Part shown: piece after piece, positions 1-5,348 of the stretch
Layout of the letters: every line of letters starts with the position of its first letter
Numbering within the stretch: position 1 is the stretch's first letter
DNA from: Actinomycetota bacterium
GTDB lineage: Bacteria > Actinomycetota > Actinomycetes > Propionibacteriales > Propionibacteriaceae
Direction of reading: 5' to 3'
Length of the DNA: 5,348 bases
NCBI GenBank assembly: GCA_016213595.1
Contig: JACRAA010000278.1
Coordinates: 1-5,348 of the forward strand
The notes under the pieces: generated by a model
The model's input: the letters and a program-made list of their open reading frames with translations, nothing else
The model's database searches: none
What the model was told of the DNA's origin: nothing
Program-made: the position numbers and the translations under genes

Positions 1-1
1 G

Positions 2-22
2 GGCCGCTACCTCGGTCACTGA
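2..22 (+). CDS. possible last codons of an upstream gene
   Basis: One plus-strand frame entering from the left edge reads GRYLGH and then a TGA stop at 20-22. Five of its six sense codons end in C, as in real genes of this genome. Six codons are far too few to identify a product or to prove coding, and another forward frame is also open across this edge. The stop lies inside a near-palindrome (10-24, CCTCGGT-C-ACTGAGG), which could be a small hairpin at the end of that gene. The rest of 23-196 shows no convincing gene. Confidence 0.2.
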   Translation, partial: GRYLGH

Positions 23-196
23 GGCCTCGCCATGTGCGGCGGCATGAGGTGTCCCACGTCGCCCCCGGTTCACCGCCTTCCACAGCCGCCGAACCCAAGG
101 GCAGCACGGAAAAGTCAGGTAAGGCTGGCCTATCTTTCGAGGTCCCGGTATGGCTATGCTCCCCGGCCAGGGGGGCTTGGGGGCTTCCCGGAACAC

Positions 197-204
197 AAGG
201 AGGT
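197..204 (+). promoter_or_regulatory. Shine-Dalgarno deciding the start of the ScyD/ScyE-family gene
   Basis: The sequence AAGGAGGT is a perfect match to the anti-Shine-Dalgarno and ends 5 nt before the ATG at 210. It fixes the start at 210 rather than at the in-frame ATG at 150, which has no comparable site. A signal peptide begins exactly at 210, which agrees. Confidence 0.85.
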
Positions 205-209
205 GTTCT

Positions 210-1349
210 ATGCGCCCACATCGTGCAGTCGTGGTGTGTGCAGCATGGTTGGCGGCCACAACCGCCCTGTTCGTCCAGTCCGGCCCGGTGGCGTACGCCA
301 CCTCCGGAGTCACCGTCGTGGCCGCAGGCCTCGACAACCCGCGCGGACTCGCATTCGACCCGCACGGCAACCTGTACATCGCGGAAGCCGGGCACGGTGG
401 CAGCCTGCCGCTTGGCACGGGCCCCGAGGGTGGGGCTCTCTTCGGAGGCCTCAGCGGCGGCATCTCGAAGGTCTTGAGCGCGGACGTCGTCACGGGCGGG
501 CACGCGACCCGGGTCGTGAGCGGCTTCGTCTCCCTGGCCGGTGAGGATGGAACGGCCGCCGAGGGCATGGCTGCCGTCTCCACCCAGGGCAACCGGCTCT
601 ACGCCCAGATGGGCGTCAACAGCGCAGAGCTCGGGTCCGTTCCGGGTCTGCCGCAGGCCTTCCATGACGCGGCTGTGGCCCAGCTCGGCACGACGCTCAA
701 GATCTCCGGCAGCAGCTGGACCAGACTCGCCGGCACGGGGAACGCCGACTTCGCCTGGACCGAAGCCCACCAGTCGCTGGGGATGGGACAGTTCCCGGAC
801 GCCAACCCGAACGGCATCGAGACCATGGGCAACACGCAGTACGTGGCTGACGCCGGCGCCAACATCATCGCCAAGGTGGACGCCCTCGGCCATGTCAGTA
901 CGCTCGCGTTCCTGCCCGTTCCTGCCGGTGCGGTGACCGACGCCGTCCCGACCTGCGTCGCGAAGGCGCCGGACGGCTCGCTGTACGTGGGTGAGCTGCT
1001 CGGCGGCTTCTACCAGCCGGGCATGGCCCGCGTCTGGCGGATCGCGGACGGTGTCGCCACCGTCAAGTGGTCAGGGTTCACGACCATCCAAGGCTGCGGC
1101 TTCGACCCCGTCGGCAACTTCTACGTGACCGAGCTCAAGCTGTCCGGCCTCGGCCCGGACCCGAGCCCAGTCGGTGCAGTCGTCCGGATCGCCCCGAACG
1201 GCACGCGGACGACGTACGGCATGGGACAGCTGTTCCTCCCGTCCGGCTTCGCGTTCCACGACGGGGCCGTGTACGTGTCCAACTGGAGCATCATGCCGGC
1301 GCACAACGCCGGTCCGACCGGACAGGTCGTACGGATCCCGGTCAGCTGA
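210..1349 (+). CDS. secreted ScyD/ScyE-family beta-propeller protein
   Basis: A 379-residue protein predicted to be exported. Its N-terminus is a clear Sec-type signal peptide: Arg2 and Arg5, a hydrophobic core to about residue 22, and a likely cleavage after AYA (residues 28-30). Cys10 is not in a lipobox, so a soluble secreted protein is more likely than a lipoprotein. The mature part carries NHL-like propeller repeats, including NPRGLAFDPHGNLYIAEAG (43-61), APDGSLYVGEL (253-263) and GCGFDPVGNFYVTEL (295-309). It also has NPNGIE...YVADAGAN (199-218), typical of the ScyD/ScyE family. That family is named after cyanobacterial scytonemin-cluster proteins, but actinobacterial members are widespread and have no assigned reaction; no scytonemin genes are visible here. 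The start is set by a perfect Shine-Dalgarno. A weak TATCTT at 131-136 could be a -10 box. The gene is followed by a strong terminator and is probably monocistronic. Family assignment is firm; function and ligand are unknown. Confidence 0.88.
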   Translation: MRPHRAVVVCAAWLAATTALFVQSGPVAYATSGVTVVAAGLDNPRGLAFDPHGNLYIAEAGHGGSLPLGTGPEGGALFGGLSGGISKVLSADVVTGGHATRVVSGFVSLAGEDGTAAEGMAAVSTQGNRLYAQMGVNSAELGSVPGLPQAFHDAAVAQLGTTLKISGSSWTRLAGTGNADFAWTEAHQSLGMGQFPDANPNGIETMGNTQYVADAGANIIAKVDALGHVSTLAFLPVPAGAVTDAVPTCVAKAPDGSLYVGELLGGFYQPGMARVWRIADGVATVKWSGFTTIQGCGFDPVGNFYVTELKLSGLGPDPSPVGAVVRIAPNGTRTTYGMGQLFLPSGFAFHDGAVYVSNWSIMPAHNAGPTGQVVRIPVS

Positions 1350-1365
1350 CCGTTGCTCCTCAGCC

Positions 1366-1402
1366 CCGCCCCGTCCGGACCCGTGCCGGACGGGGCGGTT
1401 CT
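1366..1402 (+). terminator. intrinsic terminator of the ScyD/ScyE-family gene
   Basis: A perfect 13-bp stem: CCGCCCCGTCCGG at 1366-1378 pairs with CCGGACGGGGCGG at 1386-1398 across a 7-nt loop. It lies 16 nt after the stop codon and is followed by a short T-containing tract (TTCTC). The weak U-tract is usual for GC-rich actinobacteria. It should separate the upstream gene from folD. Confidence 0.85.
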
Positions 1403-1508
1403 CTGCTCCGGCAGGGGGGTCAGCACCCGGACGCTCACGGGGTGGCGGGGCTGCGGACGCCCGAGCGGTACGGGCTGGGACCGGTCGGTGAGCCGCGGAC
1501 TGCGCCTG

Positions 1509-1514
1509 TACGGT
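1509..1514 (+). promoter_or_regulatory. candidate -10 box for folD, leaderless spacing
   Basis: TACGGT fits the actinobacterial TANNNT consensus and ends 7 nt before the GTG at 1522. That places the transcription start on or next to the start codon. The regulator gene at the other end of the window has the same hexamer class at the same distance. No good -35 box is visible 16-19 bp upstream, so this rests on the -10 alone. Confidence 0.4.
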
Positions 1515-1521
1515 ACGGGGC

Positions 1522-2385
1522 GTGGGAGCTGTGATGATGCCGGGCAAGCCCGTGGCCGATGCCGTGTTCGCCGAGCTCGAGCCACGCGTGGCGGCGCTGC
1601 GTGCGGCCGGGTACAACCCCGGGCTCGGGACGATCCTCGTCGGCGGCGACTCGGCGTCCGCCGGGTCCATCCGGATGAAGCAGGAGCGCTCCACCCAGCT
1701 CGGGTTCGCCAACCGCCACGTCCATCTCGGCGACGACGCGTCGCAGGCCGACCTGCTTGCCGTGATCCGGGACTACAACACCGACAGCGAGATCGACGCC
1801 GTACTCATCCAGCACCCGATCCCCGCCCACCTCGACTACGAGGCGGCCTTGGCAGAGCTCGACCCCGACAAGGACGCTGACGGCGCGCATCCCATGAACA
1901 TGGGACGGCTAGCGCTGGGGATGCCGGGCCCTCTGCCCTGTACGCCGGCAGGCATCGAGGCGCTCCTCGCGTTCTACGACATCCCGGTCTCCGGGCGCGA
2001 GGTCGTGGTGCTCGGTCGGGGGTTCACGTTGGGCCGCCCGCTGTCGATGCTGCTGTCACTCAAGCGACCGACCGCCAACGCGGCCGTGACCGTCGTCCAC
2101 ACCGGCGTGCCCGACTGGGAGCGGTACACGCGGCGCGCGCCCATCGTCGTCGCCGCCGCGGGTGTCCCGGGCATCCTGCAGCCCGAGCACATCTCGCCCG
2201 GAGCGGTGGTTGTCGGCGGGGGTGTGCGGTACGAGGGCAAGAAGCTGCTGCCCGACGTGGACGTACGGTGCGAAGAGGTGGCCGGCTGGATCACCCCCCG
2301 CGTCGGCGGCGTCGGCCCCACCACAATCGCCATGCTGTTCCGCAACACAGTGGAAGCGGCCGAACGCCGAGCGGGAGCCCGCTGA
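1522..2385 (+). CDS. folD: FolD-like methylenetetrahydrofolate dehydrogenase / methenyltetrahydrofolate cyclohydrolase, atypical active site
   Basis: FolD interconverts 5,10-methylene-, 5,10-methenyl- and 10-formyl-tetrahydrofolate in the cytoplasm, using NADP, to supply one-carbon units. The 287-residue length is normal. Conserved features are the folate-site Lys53, Gln97 in LIQHPIP, DKDADGAHP with Asp120, PCTPAGI (139-145), the dinucleotide-binding stretch VVVLGRGFTLGRP (161-173) and GGVGPTT (262-268). Departures by alignment from memory with E. coli FolD are Ser49 where Tyr50 is expected (four residues before the Lys), Gly232 in place of the Asp of the DVGI motif, and Val261 in place of the Pro of PGGVGP. 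It may be a diverged paralogue with altered activity or substrate, especially as no purine or one-carbon genes adjoin it. Start: GTG 1522 makes the N-terminus (MGAVMMPGK) the same length as E. coli MAAKIIDGK and suits a leaderless promoter. ATG 1534, with GGGAG at 1524-1528, is a real alternative giving 283 residues. The family is certain; equivalence to housekeeping folD is not. Confidence 0.88.
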   Translation: MGAVMMPGKPVADAVFAELEPRVAALRAAGYNPGLGTILVGGDSASAGSIRMKQERSTQLGFANRHVHLGDDASQADLLAVIRDYNTDSEIDAVLIQHPIPAHLDYEAALAELDPDKDADGAHPMNMGRLALGMPGPLPCTPAGIEALLAFYDIPVSGREVVVLGRGFTLGRPLSMLLSLKRPTANAAVTVVHTGVPDWERYTRRAPIVVAAAGVPGILQPEHISPGAVVVGGGVRYEGKKLLPDVDVRCEEVAGWITPRVGGVGPTTIAMLFRNTVEAAERRAGAR

Positions 2386-2420
2386 GCGGCGCCTGCTGAA
2401 GCAGACACTGCTCCCCCGAG

Positions 2421-2508
2421 GCGTACAGGTCCTCTCGCCGACGGGTACAGGTGCTCTCGCGGACGGGTACAGGTGCTCTCGCCGACGGGTACAGGCGGTC
2501 TCGTCGAC
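2421..2508. repeat. four tandem 22-bp direct repeats, operator-like array
   Basis: Four abutting units lie at 2421-2442, 2443-2464, 2465-2486 and 2487-2508. Each reads GGGTACAGG followed by TGCTCTCGCCGAC, with small changes. Relative to unit 3, unit 1 differs at two positions, unit 2 at one and unit 4 at three. The GTACAGG core and the central TCTCG are unchanged in all four. The period is 22 bp, not a multiple of 3, and the array lies after the folD stop, so it is not a coding repeat. There are no spacers, so it is not CRISPR. Two helical turns per unit would place all cores on nearly one DNA face, as in arrays of sites for cooperatively binding regulators. Each unit has only weak internal dyad symmetry. 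Replication-slippage repeats without function remain possible. Confidence 0.85.
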
Positions 2509-2550
2509 AGCGACACCAGGGGTCGGTCACTGGTGGGAGTGCCTGAGACA

Positions 2551-2568
2551 GGTACAGGGGACTAGCGT
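2551..2568 (+). promoter_or_regulatory. candidate promoter of the small ORF/PEBP unit with a fifth repeat core
   Basis: TAGCGT at 2563-2568 matches TANNNT and would start transcription near 2575, about 10 nt before the ribosome binding site at 2584-2590. Directly upstream, GGTACAGG (2551-2558) repeats the core of the 22-bp units and would lie between the -10 and -35 positions. The -35 region (about 2540-2545, TGCCTG) is poor, as expected of a promoter that needs an activator. A short dyad CCTG-AGA-CAGG (2542-2552) overlaps the core. Confidence 0.4.
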
Positions 2569-2583
2569 GAGGCCTACATCTCG

Positions 2584-2590
2584 AGGAGGA
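2584..2590 (+). promoter_or_regulatory. Shine-Dalgarno of the 47-codon ORF
   Basis: AGGAGGA ends 4 nt before the ATG at 2595. It is one of the strongest ribosome binding sites in the window and is the main reason to believe the small ORF is translated. Confidence 0.6.
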
Positions 2591-2594
2591 CCCG

Positions 2595-2738
2595 ATGCGC
2601 ATCGACGACGTGCGGCCACGGCGACGGCACTCTTCGCCCCTCCCGTCCAGCCTCGTCCCACCCGCCGCCGGACCGCCACGGGCGGCCAGCCACCATTGCG
2701 CGACTGACGGTACGACTCCGGCAGGGGTGGCCCGATGA
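2595..2738 (+). CDS. small ORF (47 aa), possible leader or coupling peptide, function unknown
   Basis: I do not recognise this peptide. It begins MRIDDVRPRRRHSS and continues as a Pro/Ala/Ser-rich stretch ending in GVAR. It has no hydrophobic helix and one Cys near residue 35. Support for translation is a strong Shine-Dalgarno at good spacing and a stop codon that overlaps the PEBP start by ATGA (2735-2738), the usual mark of translational coupling. Against it, only about three quarters of its codons end in G or C, below its neighbours, and the sequence looks like low-complexity GC-rich DNA. It might be a leader peptide that tunes PEBP translation, or a small protein in its own right. Another possibility is that a sequence error or old frameshift has split an N-terminal extension from the PEBP gene. 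Confidence 0.42.
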   Translation: MRIDDVRPRRRHSSPLPSSLVPPAAGPPRAASHHCATDGTTPAGVAR

Positions 2739-3307
2739 ACCTGATCATGCCCATCGCCCACGTGCTCCTCACCCCGGTCGGGCTGGTCCTCCGCGGCCGC
2801 CGGACAGGGCTCGAGCACAGCATCGCGACCCGTCCCGAGCTCACCTCGACGGGCCCCGCGACCCTCTCGCTGACCAGCACCTCCTTCCGTCCGGACGGCG
2901 AGCTGGCGCTGCGTCACGCGGGCCGCTGGTACGGCGACAACGTCTCGCCACAGCTCGCCTGGACCCGCCCGCCCGTACAGACCGCTGCGCTCCTCCTCGT
3001 CGTCGAGGACGTCGACGCGCCCACGAAGGACCCGATCATCCATCTCGCGGCGCTGCTCGACCCCGCGCTGCGCACGGTCTCGGAAGGCGAGCTCAACCGG
3101 AGCCGGACGGCCCCGGGTGTGACGCTGCTCGACCCGCGCGGCTACCGGGGCCCGGCGGCGCTTCCCGGCCACGGCGAGCACCGGTACGTCTTCCATCTGT
3201 ACGCGCTGGACACCCAGCCGGCAGGAGACACGCTGGCGACGGTGATCCAGTCGAGCAAGGGCCACGTCATCGCGCACGGCCAGGTCACCGGTACGTTCCG
3301 GGCCTGA
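2735..3307 (+). CDS. YbhB/YbcL-type PEBP (Raf-kinase-inhibitor-like) protein
   Basis: A 190-residue phosphatidylethanolamine-binding-protein fold. Family marks are DNVSPQLAW (68-76), EDVDAP (91-96), His103 where the family has the HW pair, GYRGP (136-140) and HGEHRYVFHLYAL (146-158), the last being a very typical PEBP signature. Together these line the small anion- or ligand-binding pocket. The Trp normally following the pocket His is Leu here (HLAAL). The N-terminus (2-20) is moderately hydrophobic, but GRR follows and no cleavage site is seen, so a cytoplasmic protein is likelier than a secreted one. Bacterial members have no established universal function; binding of a small phosphorylated or lipid-like ligand is inferred from the fold. 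AGGGG at 2723-2727 lies 7 nt before the ATG, and the start also overlaps the preceding small ORF by ATGA. Expression is probably set by the promoter and repeat array upstream. The gene ends 10 nt from the convergent kinase gene. Confidence 0.88.
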   Translation: MNLIMPIAHVLLTPVGLVLRGRRTGLEHSIATRPELTSTGPATLSLTSTSFRPDGELALRHAGRWYGDNVSPQLAWTRPPVQTAALLLVVEDVDAPTKDPIIHLAALLDPALRTVSEGELNRSRTAPGVTLLDPRGYRGPAALPGHGEHRYVFHLYALDTQPAGDTLATVIQSSKGHVIAHGQVTGTFRA

Positions 3308-3317
3308 AATCCAGGGC

Positions 3318-4598
3318 TTACTGGGCCAGCGGCAGGGAGACTGCGACGGTGGCGCCGGGCAGGCCGGGCGGGCTCGTACGGAACGTACCCCCCAGGCCGC
3401 GCACGAGCTTCTCGACGATCTCCAGGCCCACGCCGGTGTGGCCCACGACCTCGCCGGCCCCCTGCGCGACATGCTCCTGGAACCCGGGGCCTTCGTCGGC
3501 AACGACGACCACCGCACCGTCGCCGCTGCGCGACAGCGTCACGCCGAACGCGACTCCCTCGGCGGTATGGGCGAAGACGTTGTCGATGCAGATGTCGATG
3601 AGGTCGACCAGGTCGCTGGCAGGCATCTGCACGCGCAGCGGCCCGTCGGGCAGCTCCTGATGGAACGGCCGGCCCTGGTCCTCAGCGAGAGCGCTCCAGA
3701 ACGCCACGCGCTCGCGGACGACCTCGGTCGCGTCGCAGTCGACGACCAGGTCGTCACGGACGCCACGACGAGCCTCCTTGACAATCGTGTCGACAGCTCG
3801 CTGCACCTCGGTGAGGTGGTCGTTCAGGCGCGCGGACAGCTCAGGGTCCTCGACCGCCTCGGCGTCGAGCCGCAGGGCTGTGATGGGCGTCCGGAGGCGG
3901 TGGGCCATCTCGCCGATGGCCGCGCGCTCTGCCGCGAGGAGCTCCGTGATGCGGTCGGCGAGGCCGTTGAGGGCTTCCGCCAGCTCCCGGGTCTCGCCAG
4001 CGCCTGCGACTTCCGCCCGTGCGCTCAGGTTGCCGCTGCGCAGCTGGTGCGCCACTGAGGCGACGCCCCGCAACGGGCTGCTCATCCGGCGGACGACCAC
4101 GGACCCTGCCACCACCGAGATGACCGTCAGGCCGATGCCGATGCCGAGGACGGTGAGGGAGGCGGCCCACACCCCCTTGGTGAGATCCGCCGGACTCACC
4201 CGAGCGATGACGACGAACGTGCCGAGGTCCTGCACCATGACCGACCGGACGACCACTCCTCCGGACGTGCGGTTCGCCTCCTCGTACGAGGTGCCGGCGC
4301 GGCCGCGCACCACGTCACCGTCGTCCAACGCCACGGGCTGTCCGTACACCTGGCCGCTCGGCGTGACGACGCTGGTGGTCGGGTTCGTCCGCCCGGCGAG
4401 GTCGGCGAGGAGGTCAGGCAGCCGGGAGTCGTCGTGCAGGCTGGTGATGAGGAGCTCTGCGCTCTGCGCCTCCTGCTGGGCCGCGGCCATCGCACCCACT
4501 CGAGCGAAGCCCTGGATCAGCAGCGCCAGGGGGATGACGAACGCCAGGACCACCACTGACGTGGTTGCTGCGACGAGCCAGACGATCTGCCGCCTCAC
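3318..4598 (-). CDS. HAMP-domain sensor histidine kinase
   Basis: A 426-residue membrane kinase, partner of the adjacent regulator. TM1 spans about 7-29, an extracellular sensor region 34-140 (no recognised domain) and TM2 about 144-168. HAMP covers 169-222 and the dimerisation/phosphoacceptor helix about 223-280. The phosphoacceptor is His233 in EMAHRLRTPITALRLDAE. The ATPase domain carries the N box DNVFAHT (Asn340), the G1 box DEGPG (368-372) and the G2 box GHTGVGLEI (386-394), so all main catalytic elements are present. The residue after the His is Arg rather than the Glu of the common HELRTP form, a variant I recall from other actinobacterial kinases. The stretch CDATEVVRERVAFWSALAED (288-307) is also characteristic of that group. 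Translation starts at GTG 4598, overlapping the regulator stop as GTGA, with no Shine-Dalgarno, so it should be translationally coupled. The stimulus is unknown. Confidence 0.94.
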   Translation of the reverse strand: MRRQIVWLVAATTSVVVLAFVIPLALLIQGFARVGAMAAAQQEAQSAELLITSLHDDSRLPDLLADLAGRTNPTTSVVTPSGQVYGQPVALDDGDVVRGRAGTSYEEANRTSGGVVVRSVMVQDLGTFVVIARVSPADLTKGVWAASLTVLGIGIGLTVISVVAGSVVVRRMSSPLRGVASVAHQLRSGNLSARAEVAGAGETRELAEALNGLADRITELLAAERAAIGEMAHRLRTPITALRLDAEAVEDPELSARLNDHLTEVQRAVDTIVKEARRGVRDDLVVDCDATEVVRERVAFWSALAEDQGRPFHQELPDGPLRVQMPASDLVDLIDICIDNVFAHTAEGVAFGVTLSRSGDGAVVVVADEGPGFQEHVAQGAGEVVGHTGVGLEIVEKLVRGLGGTFRTSPPGLPGATVAVSLPLAQ

Positions 4599-5284
4599 TC
4601 GTCATCAGGGTCCGCGAGCCGGACGCCCACCCCTCGCACGCTGTGCAGGTACCGCGGTTCGGCGGCCGTCTCCCCCAGCTTGCGGCGCAGCCAGGAGAGG
4701 TGCACGTCGACCGTACGTTCCGCACCGCCGTACGGCTGCTGCCAGACCTCGGCGAGCAGCTCCCTCTTCGTCACGACCTCGCCCGCCCGTGACGCGAGGA
4801 GGAACAGCAGGTCGAACTCCTTGCGGGACAGCTCGAGGCGGTCGCCGTTCAAGGACGCCGTACGGGAACGGGGGTCGATGGACAGGCCGGCGACCACGAC
4901 CGGGCCCTCGCCGCCGGAGGGACGGCTGGCCCGCCGGAGCACCGCCCGGATCCGTGCCTGGACCTGCTCGGTCCCGAACGGCTTCACCACGTAGTCGTCG
5001 GCGCCGGCGTCCAGGGCCTTCACCACCGTACGGTCGTCGTCCTGGGCGGTGACGACGATCACAGGCACGTCGCTGACCCCTCGCAGCATCCCGAGCATGC
5101 GGAGCCCGTCAACGTCAGGCAGGCCGAGATCGAGAAGGACGACGTCCGGCTGTTCCGACAGGACCAGACGCAGGCCCGTCATCCCGTCGGGCGCGACCGC
5201 CACGGCATCGCCCTGGTCCTCCAAGGACCTGCGCAGAGCACGACGGATCGCTGCATCGTCCTCTACGAGGAGGATCCGTGTCAT
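4595..5284 (-). CDS. OmpR/PhoB-family response regulator
   Basis: A 229-residue DNA-binding regulator phosphorylated by the kinase encoded just downstream. The receiver domain (1-115) has the acidic pair Asp9/Asp10, phosphoacceptor Asp52 (VVLLDLGLPDVDG), Thr79, Tyr98 and Lys101 (KPF), so it is complete for phosphorylation. A short linker (116-128) leads to a winged-helix effector domain (about 129-225) with LSRKEFDLL (152-160), a recognition helix around TVDVHLSWLRRKLGE (191-205) and the terminal hairpin YLHSVRGVGVRL (212-223). The start at 5284 is chosen because MTRILLVEDD is the normal receiver N-terminus. An upstream in-frame start at 5338 would add 18 residues unlike the family. No strong Shine-Dalgarno precedes it, but a -10 box lies 7 nt upstream, suggesting leaderless mRNA. 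Target genes are not evident; autoregulation or action on the nearby 22-bp repeats would be a guess. Confidence 0.95.
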   Translation of the reverse strand: MTRILLVEDDAAIRRALRRSLEDQGDAVAVAPDGMTGLRLVLSEQPDVVLLDLGLPDVDGLRMLGMLRGVSDVPVIVVTAQDDDRTVVKALDAGADDYVVKPFGTEQVQARIRAVLRRASRPSGGEGPVVVAGLSIDPRSRTASLNGDRLELSRKEFDLLFLLASRAGEVVTKRELLAEVWQQPYGGAERTVDVHLSWLRRKLGETAAEPRYLHSVRGVGVRLADPDDE

Positions 5285-5291
5285 GCCGAGA

Positions 5292-5297
5292 ACCCTA
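5292..5297 (-). promoter_or_regulatory. candidate -10 box of the two-component operon, leaderless
   Basis: On the minus strand TAGGGT (TANNNT class) is followed by 7 nt and then the regulator ATG. This puts the transcription start at or within a couple of bases of the start codon. No clear -35 box is seen about 17 bp further upstream (TATCCC). The remaining 5298-5348 shows no gene or convincing structure. Confidence 0.5.
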
Positions 5298-5348
5298 GTG
5301 GGATGGAATGACGCGGGATAGCCGCCCCTTCGGCCCACGCGCCCTCGA

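Noticed and set aside
10..24. Near-perfect 15-nt palindrome CCTCGGT-C-ACTGAGG
   Set aside because: Short, with a one-base centre that cannot form a stable hairpin loop; with a single copy and no clear promoter beside it, an operator cannot be argued.
150..209. Longer start (ATG at 150) for the ScyD/ScyE-family gene
   Set aside because: No ribosome binding site at 150, and the extra 20 residues would sit before an otherwise ideal signal peptide that starts right after a perfect Shine-Dalgarno.
1467..1519. Two GGTACGGG octamers (1467 and 1512) upstream of folD, similar to the GGTACAGG core
   Set aside because: GTACGG is frequent in this DNA, the spacing (45 bp) does not match the 22-bp array, and the flanks are unrelated.
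2421..2508. Mini CRISPR array or coding repeat
   Set aside because: Units abut without spacers, and the 22-bp period breaks every reading frame.
2662..2687. GC-rich hairpin inside the small ORF (CCGCC-ACG-GGCGG at 2673-2685) as an attenuator
   Set aside because: Five base pairs in very GC-rich DNA is expected by chance; no competing structure or run of regulatory codons is visible.
3301..3327. Hairpin as shared terminator between the convergent PEBP and kinase genes
   Set aside because: Only 4-bp arms (CCAG...CTGG, or GGCC...GGCC) and no T-tract on either strand; too weak to call.
2291..3517. Long minus-strand open frame (408 codons) across the intergenic region and PEBP gene
   Set aside because: Arg/Ala/Pro-rich translation without recognisable domains, antisense to the well-supported PEBP gene; a shadow of GC-rich codon bias.
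3778..5052. Long plus-strand open frame (424 codons) opposite the two-component genes
   Set aside because: Low-complexity Arg/Ser/Thr/Pro translation, no ribosome binding site, wholly antisense to two genes with full domain support.

Overview
The window is GC-rich (roughly 70 % by eye). Its genes strongly prefer G or C at the third codon position, use GTG as well as ATG starts, and carry actinobacterial-style protein families. This points to a chromosomal segment of an actinomycete, probably Streptomyces-like; the exact genus cannot be told from the sequence. No insertion sequence, tRNA, rRNA, CRISPR array or phage gene was found.

Layout. (1) Bases 1-209 are mostly intergenic, perhaps with the last codons of an upstream gene, and end in a perfect Shine-Dalgarno. 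(2) 210-1349 (+) encodes a secreted beta-propeller protein of the ScyD/ScyE family, closed by a strong intrinsic terminator (1366-1402). (3) 1522-2385 (+) encodes a FolD-like methylenetetrahydrofolate dehydrogenase/cyclohydrolase. Several active-site positions differ from canonical FolD, which suggests a specialised second copy. (4) 2386-2734 is the most unusual stretch. It holds four head-to-tail copies of a 22-bp repeat, a fifth copy of the repeat core inside a candidate promoter, and a 47-codon small ORF with a strong ribosome binding site. The stop codon of that ORF overlaps the next start (ATGA). (5) 2735-3307 (+) encodes a YbhB/YbcL-type PEBP (Raf-kinase-inhibitor-like) protein. (6) Converging on it with a 10-nt gap is a minus-strand two-component operon: an OmpR-family response regulator (5284 down to 4595) and a HAMP-containing sensor histidine kinase (4598 down to 3318), overlapping by GTGA.

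How the parts relate. The regulator and kinase are clearly one signalling unit, and the regulator appears to be read from a promoter so close to the ATG that its mRNA is probably leaderless. The three main plus-strand genes look like separate transcription units. The 22-bp repeat array is best read as a multi-site operator for the small ORF/PEBP unit, possibly but not demonstrably bound by the neighbouring response regulator. Apart from the repeat array, the small ORF and the atypical FolD, the window is ordinary actinobacterial housekeeping and accessory content; no complete novel system is evident.
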